DNA of 64,000 nt from Mycolicibacterium confluentis (GTDB lineage: Bacteria > Actinomycetota > Actinomycetes > Mycobacteriales > Mycobacteriaceae): positions 3,844,001 to 3,908,000 of the forward strand of contig NZ_AP022612.1 of assembly GCF_010729895.1 (NCBI RefSeq). Reading direction: 5' to 3'. Below, piece by piece: positions 57,782 through 64,000 of the stretch. The notes below the pieces were generated by a model. It saw only the letters and a list, made by a program, of their open reading frames with translations. It searched no databases and had not been told where the DNA came from. Numbering within the stretch: the stretch's first letter is position 1; each line of letters begins with the position of its first letter. Made by a program: the position numbers and the translations under genes.

Positions 57782-58488
57782 GCATCACCTCCGATGTGAC
57801 CCGCACGATCGCCGACCTGCGCGACGAGGTGTGCGCCCTCCATTCACAGCTCACCCACTACGAGTTGGTGATCTGGACCGCGGGCAACGTGTCAGCCAGG
57901 GTTCCCGGACGCGAACTCATGGTGATCAAACCGTCGGGCGCGGACTATGCGTCGCTGACGGCCGAGGACATGGTGGTCTGCGACCTGCACGGCAATCTCG
58001 TCGACGGCGCGCTCAACCCGTCGTCGGACACCGCCGCCCATGCCTACGTCTACCGTCACATGCCCGAGGTGGGCGGCGTGGTGCACACACACTCCACGTA
58101 CGCCACCGCGTGGGCCGCGCGCGGCGAACCGATTCCCTGCGTGCTCACGATGATCGCCGACGAGTTCGGCGGCGAGATCCCGGTGGGACCGTTCGCGCTG
58201 ATCGGTGACGACTCGATCGGCCGCGGGATCGTCGAAGCCCTGCGCGGCAGCAGATCTCCCGCGGTGCTGATGCGCAACCACGGTCCGTTCACCATCGGGC
58301 GCACCGCCCGCGACGCGGTGAAGGCCGCCGTGATGGTCGAGGACGTCGCCCGCACCGTGCACATCAGCCGGCAACTCGGCATCCCACCCTCGCTCGACGC
58401 GGCCGACGTCACGGCCCTGTTCGAGCGTTACCAGAACGTGTATGGCCAACCCGGCCACCTCGAGGAGACCCAGGAGAACCCGCGATGA
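57778..58488 (+). CDS. araD: L-ribulose-5-phosphate 4-epimerase
   Basis: A 236-residue class II aldolase-fold enzyme giving D-xylulose 5-phosphate. [21 protein letters not shown] and [16 protein letters not shown] (zinc His pair HTH), plus [11 protein letters not shown] (third His), are characteristic. Usual length of AraD. It is coupled by four-base overlaps to araB and araA. Confidence 0.93.
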   Translation: MSITSDVTRTIADLRDEVCALHSQLTHYELVIWTAGNVSARVPGRELMVIKPSGADYASLTAEDMVVCDLHGNLVDGALNPSSDTAAHAYVYRHMPEVGGVVHTHSTYATAWAARGEPIPCVLTMIADEFGGEIPVGPFALIGDDSIGRGIVEALRGSRSPAVLMRNHGPFTIGRTARDAVKAAVMVEDVARTVHISRQLGIPPSLDAADVTALFERYQNVYGQPGHLEETQENPR

Positions 58489-59996
58489 TCGCGTCTCGAC
58501 TCGCCACCAGCCAGGTGTGGCTCATCACCGGCAGCCAATCGATGTACGGCCAGGACATCCTGGACCAGGTGGCCGATCAGTCCCGTCAGATCGCCGACCG
58601 CCTCGATGCCGCCGCCGAGATCCCGGCGACCGTGCGCTGTCTCCCGGTCGTGACCGACCCCGACCAGATCGCGCGGGTGTTCGCCGAGGCCGACGCCGCA
58701 CCGGAGTGCGTCGGTGTGATCACCTGGATGCACACGTTCTCCCCGGCCAAGATGTGGATCCGGGGCCTGAAGACACTGCGTAAACCGCTGCTGCACCTGC
58801 ACACCCAGTTCGGTGTCGAACTGCCCTGGCACAGCATCGATATGGACTTCATGAACCTCAACCAGGCCGCGCACGGGGACCGCGAGTTCGGCTACATCCA
58901 GTCGCGGCTGTCCACCGCGCGCAAGACGGTCGCCGGCCATGTCAGCGACCCGCACACCCGCGCACGCATCGGGTCGTGGGTGCGCGCCGCACTGGGCGCC
59001 GCCGAACTGTCGACGCTGCGGGTGGTTCGGTTCGGCGACAACATGCGCGGGGTCGCCGTCACCGAGGGTGACAAGGTGGAGGCGCAGGCACACTTCGGCG
59101 TTTCGATCGACAGCTTCGGCGTCAACGATCTGGTGGACGTGGTGCGGGCCGTACCGCAGGCCGACGTGGACAAGTTGGTGACGGAGTATGAGCACACCTA
59201 TCGTGTCGCCTCCGAACTGCTCCCCGGCGGCGACCGGCACTCGTCGTTGCGTGACGGTGCCCAGATCGAACTGGGACTGCGAAAGTTCCTCGTCGACGGC
59301 GGATTCCACGCCTTCACCACCAACTTCGAGGATCTCGGCGGGTTGCGTCAGCTGCCGGGGTTGGCCGTACAGCGATTGATGGCCGACGGGTACGGGTTCG
59401 GCGGCGAGGGCGACTGGAAGACCGCGATGATGCTGCGCACCGTCAAGGTGATGGCCGAGGGACTCCCCGGTGGCACGTCGTTCATGGAGGACTACACCTA
59501 CGATCTGACACCCGGTCAGGAGCGCATCCTCGGTGCGCACATGCTCGAGGTCTGCCCCAGCATCGCCGCCGGGACACCGACACTGGAGGTGCACCCCCTG
59601 TCGATCGGCGGCCGTGAGGACCCCGTTCGACTGCGGTTCACCGCGGCGCCCGCAGACGCGGTGATCGTCGGCATCTGCGATATGGGCAGCCGATTCCGGC
59701 TGGTGGCCAATGAGGTTCGCGTCATCGAACCGACCGCTGAACTGCCGAACCTGCCGGTCGCCTGTGCGGTGTGGGAACCCAGGCCGTCCTGGTGCACCTC
59801 CGCTGAGGCGTGGCTGATGTCCGGCGCGCCGCACCACACCGTGCTGACCACGGCGGTGGACACCGAGATGCTCGACGACTTCGCCACGATCACCGACACC
59901 GAACTGCTGATCATCGACGACACCACCACGGTGCGAGGCTTCCAGCGGGAACTGAAGTGGAATGACGTGTACCACCACGTCGCCGCCGGACTCTGA
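58485..59996 (+). CDS. araA: L-arabinose isomerase
   Basis: Converts L-arabinose to L-ribulose, first step of the pathway. The 503 residues have the family motifs [33 protein letters not shown] (shown in part), [30 protein letters not shown] and [16 protein letters not shown] with the manganese-binding Glu and His residues. It ends the araB-araD-araA set, the same gene order as in C. glutamicum strains that use arabinose. Its stop is six bases from the convergent TetR gene. Confidence 0.96.
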   Translation: MIASRLATSQVWLITGSQSMYGQDILDQVADQSRQIADRLDAAAEIPATVRCLPVVTDPDQIARVFAEADAAPECVGVITWMHTFSPAKMWIRGLKTLRKPLLHLHTQFGVELPWHSIDMDFMNLNQAAHGDREFGYIQSRLSTARKTVAGHVSDPHTRARIGSWVRAALGAAELSTLRVVRFGDNMRGVAVTEGDKVEAQAHFGVSIDSFGVNDLVDVVRAVPQADVDKLVTEYEHTYRVASELLPGGDRHSSLRDGAQIELGLRKFLVDGGFHAFTTNFEDLGGLRQLPGLAVQRLMADGYGFGGEGDWKTAMMLRTVKVMAEGLPGGTSFMEDYTYDLTPGQERILGAHMLEVCPSIAAGTPTLEVHPLSIGGREDPVRLRFTAAPADAVIVGICDMGSRFRLVANEVRVIEPTAELPNLPVACAVWEPRPSWCTSAEAWLMSGAPHHTVLTTAVDTEMLDDFATITDTELLIIDDTTTVRGFQRELKWNDVYHHVAAGL

Positions 59997-60002
59997 TCCT
60001 CC

Positions 60003-60545
60003 TCAGGCGTTGCGCAGCGCGGGCAGCACGATGGTGTCGACGATCTCCTCGACATCCAGCCGTCCCTTGACGCCGAACACGCGGCGGCCCATGGCCAGTG
60101 ACGGCAGGATGTCGGCGACATACCGCAGCTTCTCGGCGGCCGGATTGAGTTCCCCGCGGGCGACCGCGGCCCGGATGGCCCTGCGCGTCGCCGCGATCAC
60201 CGGGCCGCCGAGGTTCTCCTGCACGGCCTTGGCGAATTCCGGGTCCATGGTCGCGGTGTGCCCGATCGCGAGCATGAACCCGGCCGACCGCTGTTTGGAG
60301 TGGTCCACGGCGCGCCCGATCGCGATCAGGTCGGCGCGCAGGTCGCCGTGGTCGATCTCGCCGACGGGGTGCACGGCATACCGGATGGCGGCGAGCACCA
60401 GTGCCTTCTTGCCGCCCCACGATCCGTAGAGCGTGGCCTTGCTGGCGTGCACACGTTTGGCCAGCGCTTCCATCGAAAGTCCCTCGTAGCCACCGGCGCT
60501 GAGCATGTCCAGCACGGCCTCGAGGATCTCGGCCTCGCGCGTCAC
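60003..60545 (-). CDS. TetR-family regulator
   Basis: A 180-residue regulator with the HTH at about 5-50: ILEAVLDMLSAGGYEGLSM and EALAKRVHASKATLYGSWGG. The recognition helix ends YGSWGGKKAL rather than the usual YYHFPSK form. It overlaps the dioxygenase gene stop by four bases, so the two are co-expressed and this is a likely regulator of that enzyme or its operon. Confidence 0.92.
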   Translation of the reverse strand: MTREAEILEAVLDMLSAGGYEGLSMEALAKRVHASKATLYGSWGGKKALVLAAIRYAVHPVGEIDHGDLRADLIAIGRAVDHSKQRSAGFMLAIGHTATMDPEFAKAVQENLGGPVIAATRRAIRAAVARGELNPAAEKLRYVADILPSLAMGRRVFGVKGRLDVEEIVDTIVLPALRNA

Positions 60546-61990
60546 CTGGCGAAGGCCTGTTCATAGAGAGGGCTGTCCACGCTGTAGTAGCTGCAGTGGA
60601 AGCCGCTGGGCACCCGGAACGGGATCACCGCACTGGCGATCGGACCGGCCGCGATGTCACCCGCGTCGAAGATCACCAGTTCGCTCTCCGTCGCCTCCTT
60701 GCGGTGGATGAGTGTCACGGCGTACCCGTCCGCCTCTGAGGTGCTGCCCACGCGCGGCGCGAAGATCAGCTCACCGGCCGCGGTGCCCGCGCCGAAGTGG
60801 AAGAGGTCTTCGGCACCGGTGTGAGTGTCCACCCGCAGTGCGGAGTCCATCCCCTCGACCCGGCCGTCGGTCGAGTTGAGGTTGCTGTTGGCGAAGGCAT
60901 GCCTGCTGCGGTCGGCCATCAACCGGTCATCGGGCCTTGGGAACTGGATATCGCGGTCGTTGATGATCTCCTCACGCCACGGTTCGACACCGGTGGGGTC
61001 GATGGTCCAGCGCCGCAGGCTCTGCTGGGTCTCCTTGTGGGAGGCGCGGTTTCCGTGGACATCGGGGAACAGCGCGGTGCCCTCGGCGGCCGCGACGTCG
61101 GCGATGATCCTGCCGTCCTGCTCCCAGGCGTTGGCCTCGTGCAGCATGTGCCGCGGGTCGATCTCGATCCAGCGCACGTCGTCGGCGGTGCCGTTGCGCG
61201 GCATGATGCCGAGCTTGCTGGGCCGATCCGGGACCCAGGCCGTCATCGGACCGCCGGCCATCGCGCGTTCCAGGCTGAACTCCAGAGGGTTGACCGGGAA
61301 CACCACCCAGTTCTCGGTGAGCAGGAACGTGTGCATCATCGTCATGTGCGGCACTCCGATGTACTCGGTCTTGGTCGGGGTGCCGTCGGCGTCGATGACG
61401 TCGTAGCGGATCACGGCCTCGCCGGCGAGGCCGTGCACGGCGTTGCCGATGTTGACCAACTCACCCGTGCGGTGGTCGACCTTCGGGTGCGCCGAGAACG
61501 TCGTGGTGATGAGGTCGCCGTAGGTGTGCTCGCCGACCGTGTCGAGGCTGCGCGGATCGAGCGCGACGGGCGGGGCACCCTCCATGAGCGCCAACAGTTT
61601 TCCGCCGTGGATGATGACGTTGGTGTTCGCGGTGTTGTACCGCGTGCCGAGCGATGCGGGGTCGGCGGTCATGGGGTTGCCGAGCACCCCGAACAGGCGG
61701 CGCCCCTGCCCCTGCTCCAGCAGGAACTTGTCGGTGCGGACCCACCGGTTGCGCATCGACACCCGACCGTTCTCGATGTAGAACGCGTACACCATGCCGT
61801 CGCCGTCGAACCAGTGGTAGTCCTCGTCGGTCGGTGGGTACAGCGGTTCGGCGCCGTTGCGGTAGAAGACCCCGGCCAGGTCCGACGGGATCTGGCCGCG
61901 GATCAGCAGATCCGGCGCGTCGACCTCCATCCGGTTGGGCTGGTGGTGTCCGGTCAGAAACGGACTCTCCCGAATCAGGTTGGCGTCCAT
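60542..61990 (-). CDS. Carotenoid-cleavage-dioxygenase family enzyme
   Basis: A 482-residue seven-bladed propeller dioxygenase. The four iron-binding His are in FSAHPKVD, TMMHTFLL, MLHEANAW and GFHCSYYS, all present. DYHWFDGDGMVYAFYIENG is the conserved N-terminal region. The family cleaves double bonds in carotenoids, apocarotenoids or lignostilbene-like phenolics; which is not readable. A Rieske oxygenase upstream suggests breakdown of a larger hydrophobic compound. 113 bases separate it from the preceding TetR gene. Confidence 0.93.
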   Translation of the reverse strand: MDANLIRESPFLTGHHQPNRMEVDAPDLLIRGQIPSDLAGVFYRNGAEPLYPPTDEDYHWFDGDGMVYAFYIENGRVSMRNRWVRTDKFLLEQGQGRRLFGVLGNPMTADPASLGTRYNTANTNVIIHGGKLLALMEGAPPVALDPRSLDTVGEHTYGDLITTTFSAHPKVDHRTGELVNIGNAVHGLAGEAVIRYDVIDADGTPTKTEYIGVPHMTMMHTFLLTENWVVFPVNPLEFSLERAMAGGPMTAWVPDRPSKLGIMPRNGTADDVRWIEIDPRHMLHEANAWEQDGRIIADVAAAEGTALFPDVHGNRASHKETQQSLRRWTIDPTGVEPWREEIINDRDIQFPRPDDRLMADRSRHAFANSNLNSTDGRVEGMDSALRVDTHTGAEDLFHFGAGTAAGELIFAPRVGSTSEADGYAVTLIHRKEATESELVIFDAGDIAAGPIASAVIPFRVPSGFHCSYYSVDSPLYEQAFAR

Positions 61991-62103
61991 GCGCTCTCTC
62001 CACCGATGTCGAGTGTTCGGCCAGTGTCGAAGGTCTGCCGCAGCCGGGCCACGGTCTGCGCGGGTTCAGCTGTCATTCCTGCCTTTCCGGGCAGGACGAC
62101 ACC

Positions 62104-62742
62104 TCAGGAACCGGTGCTGCCCTCGCCCGTCAGAATCAATGCGTCGAAAAGCTGTGTCATGGCGTCCAGCGCGTTGGCGTCAACAGAGGCCGCGGCGTGC
62201 GCGAAGCCGTCGACCACGGCGCTGATCATTCCTGCCACCAGCAGGGGGTTTGCGTCGGCGGGGATGTGCCCACCCTGCTGTCCGGTCATCACGGCCTCGG
62301 CCAGGGAGGCGCGCATGCCCTCGGTCTGCTGGGTGAAGATGTCGGTCAACTCCGCGTGCCGGCGCGCGTCGACGGGCGCGGCGGCCACGAAACCCGCGAG
62401 TTCGGGCGACTCGTGGTTGATCCGGATGGCCTCCATCAGGATGGCCCGCAGCAGCTCCGGCACGGTGTGCGCACCAGCCATCGCGGCCCTGCTGCGCGTG
62501 ACGATGTTGCCGTAGACGTACGTGCAGACGGCCTCGAACAGCTTGCGTTTGGCACCGAAGTGGTAGTACACCGAACCGGCCGTGACTCCAGCCATTTCGG
62601 CGATCAGGCTGTTGGTGGCGGCCCCGTAGCCGTGCTGCGCGAAGCAGCGGCAACCCGCCTCGATCACCCGCTGCCGGGTGTCGAAGCTGTCGCTGCCCGC
62701 GGGACGACCCGGGCCCGTTCGCGCCACTCTGGTGTCAGCCAT
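62104..62742 (-). CDS. TetR-family regulator
   Basis: A 212-residue regulator, HTH at about 20-65: TRQRVIEAGCRCFAQHGYG, LIAEMAGVTAGSVYYHFGAK. Its C-terminal domain is long and helical. ATG 62742 is 37 bases after the Rieske gene stop; an open frame runs 16 codons upstream but lacks a start context. It is in the same direction as both flanking enzymes and could be their local regulator. Confidence 0.92.
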   Translation of the reverse strand: MADTRVARTGPGRPAGSDSFDTRQRVIEAGCRCFAQHGYGAATNSLIAEMAGVTAGSVYYHFGAKRKLFEAVCTYVYGNIVTRSRAAMAGAHTVPELLRAILMEAIRINHESPELAGFVAAAPVDARRHAELTDIFTQQTEGMRASLAEAVMTGQQGGHIPADANPLLVAGMISAVVDGFAHAAASVDANALDAMTQLFDALILTGEGSTGS

Positions 62743-62779
62743 GGACCAATCATGGCGCACGGCACCGGCGCGCAGGCGG

Positions 62780-64000
62780 TCAACCGTCACCGCGGAGGCA
62801 TCTGTCGAGGTCCTGGTGGAACTGCCTGATCCGAACCTCCTGGTAGTTGGCCAGCGTCACCCCCGGCTTGGTCATGGACCGCAGGCCGCGCTGGATCCTG
62901 GGCAGATTGGCCAGGTCCTGGTTGAAGACCGCGCACAGTCCGCCCAGTTCCGGTGCGTCGTTGTAGTCCTCGTCGGGCCCGAGCCAATGCACCGGGGCCG
63001 TCTTCGGCTTGGGCACGCCCGGCGGCAGCGGGATCAGCAGCATGATGTCGAAGATGCATCGGTTGGGGTCGTTTCCGTAGGGCCGGAATCGGTAAGTCAA
63101 CGGCGCCCCGACGCCCGCCCACGGCACCATGTTGGGGAACACGAAGTACTGGATCGCGTCGAGCATCTCGGAGTCACTGGTCGTCGACAGATCCGCCCCG
63201 GTGGTCTGCGCCAGGTTCTCCCGCATCGCGGCCGCGACGATCGGGCGCGCCGAGGCCCCCTCGGGGACTTCGAACGCGCCGACCCCCTCGGGAAAGAAGT
63301 CCCGGAACATCGCGTCGAGCACATCCTGGGGTTCCAGCGGTTCCAGGTGCGGGCTGCTGGTGGCCTGCGGGGTGATCATCCGGTTGAAGCCCGGCAGGCC
63401 GTCGGTCCGGGGATATACGTCGTACTGCGTGTTCGAGTCCCCGAGGTACTCCAGCAGTTGCGGATGGGTCGCGATCACGTGGTAGGACTCCAGGAACGCC
63501 TCCATGCCGACTTTCCAGTTGCAGTCGATCACCTTGGCGACGTGCACGGCCTTGAACCGGTCCGCCAGGTTGAACGGCGCGAAGTGCTTGTCGAGGTCGC
63601 CCAGATATTTCGCGAGCGGCGGGGCGTCTGCGTCGGGGTTGACGAACACGAACCCCGCCCAGAGTCCGACCTGCGCCTCGGGCAGCGCGAACTTCTGGTC
63701 ATCGACATGCGGGAAGTCCCACCGGCACGGCACATCGGTGAGCGCACCCTCCAGGCTCCACGTGAATCCATGGAAGGGACAACGCAGTTGGTTGACCCGG
63801 CCCTCGTCATCGCACAGTCGGGTGCCGCGGTGCAGACACGCGTTGTGGAAGGCCTTGATCTCCCCCGACGCGCTGCGCACCACGATCAGCGACAGGTCCG
63901 CGACGTCGTACACGTGGTAGTCGCCCGGCTCGGGGATGTCCTCCTCCCGGCATGCGAGCTGCCAGGTGCGGTTCCAGACGCGCTTGACCTCGAGCTCGTG
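62780..64000 (-). CDS. Rieske non-haem iron oxygenase, large subunit (5' end cut off)
   Basis: 407 codons are visible; the gene runs off the right edge. The Rieske cluster motif is CLHRG then CPFHGFTWSL (C-x-H, 16-18 residues, C-x2-H). The catalytic iron site is ESYHVIATHPQLLEYLGD with two His, and the rest of the catalytic domain is complete to its stop. VKRVWNRTWQLACREEDIPE marks the N-terminal region. The substrate is unknown; related enzymes hydroxylate aromatic or steroid-like rings. Its ferredoxin/reductase partner is not visible here. Confidence 0.93.
   Translation of the reverse strand, partial: HELEVKRVWNRTWQLACREEDIPEPGDYHVYDVADLSLIVVRSASGEIKAFHNACLHRGTRLCDDEGRVNQLRCPFHGFTWSLEGALTDVPCRWDFPHVDDQKFALPEAQVGLWAGFVFVNPDADAPPLAKYLGDLDKHFAPFNLADRFKAVHVAKVIDCNWKVGMEAFLESYHVIATHPQLLEYLGDSNTQYDVYPRTDGLPGFNRMITPQATSSPHLEPLEPQDVLDAMFRDFFPEGVGAFEVPEGASARPIVAAAMRENLAQTTGADLSTTSDSEMLDAIQYFVFPNMVPWAGVGAPLTYRFRPYGNDPNRCIFDIMLLIPLPPGVPKPKTAPVHWLGPDEDYNDAPELGGLCAVFNQDLANLPRIQRGLRSMTKPGVTLANYQEVRIRQFHQDLDRCLRGDG

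Overview
The window is high-GC actinobacterial DNA from a mycobacterium, most likely a rapidly growing Mycolicibacterium close to M. smegmatis. The main reason is gene order. The run guaB3-guaB2, DUF5319 gene, rsdA-sigD, Rv3415c homologue, whiB3, groEL1-groES, tsaD-rimI-tsaB-tsaE, alr, gadB, nnrD, glmS and the Rv3438 homologue follows the M. tuberculosis Rv3410c-Rv3438 order as I know it, with accessory genes inserted. I could not run a search, so the species is an inference. I see no rRNA, tRNA, CRISPR array, insertion sequence or prophage.

1-5519 is core: GMP synthesis, the SigD/RsdA sigma and anti-sigma pair, and the redox regulator whiB3. 5444-17114 is an accessory block between whiB3 and groEL1. 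It holds a DUF4349 lipoprotein whose tail overlaps whiB3 on the other strand, an HD-GYP/LuxR regulator, a lipoprotein, an NmrA-like reductase, a class I DAHP synthase with a structured leader, an enoyl-CoA hydratase, a small secreted protein, and two sister HAMP-linked adenylate cyclases around a lipocalin. The upstream cyclase copy is frameshifted. 17409-19420 is groES-groEL1 under a CIRCE element. 19669-21246 is a DUF222/HNH (13E12-type) gene with an SOS-like box over its start.

21256-29386 is one leftward run, nnrD-gadB-alr-hydrolase-tsaE-tsaB-rimI-tsaD-SnoaL-like, mostly joined by 4-bp overlaps. It carries tRNA t6A synthesis together with D-alanine, GABA and NAD(P)H-repair enzymes. glmS and an Rv3438-like hydrolase fold protein follow.

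32540-40477 is a tightly packed ten-gene leftward operon: E1 alpha and beta subunits of a thiamine-diphosphate 2-oxo acid (or acetoin) dehydrogenase, an acyl-CoA synthetase, two acyl-CoA dehydrogenase subunits, a [2Fe-2S] ferredoxin, a DUF35 protein, a thiolase-like protein, a three-cysteine ferredoxin and a free-standing lipoyl domain. A TetR gene and a divergent TauD-type dioxygenase/AhpD-like pair lie beside it. Two near-identical palindromes flank the TetR gene and are the likely operator. I do not recognise this combination as a described pathway; it is the best candidate here for a new catabolic system.

43071-59996 is a pentose/hexose locus. A leftward operon (ChvE/GguA/GguB-type sugar importer, small ORF, galT, galK, galM) and a rightward operon (YtfQ/R/T/YjfF-type importer, LacI regulator, araB, araD, araA) diverge from one control region with two LacI-type operators, each at a TTGACA promoter. 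Arabinose and galactose, partly as furanoses, are the sugars of mycobacterial arabinogalactan, so the locus could serve plant sugars or wall recycling. 60003 to the window end holds a carotenoid-cleavage-type dioxygenase, two TetR regulators and a Rieske oxygenase large subunit cut by the window edge.
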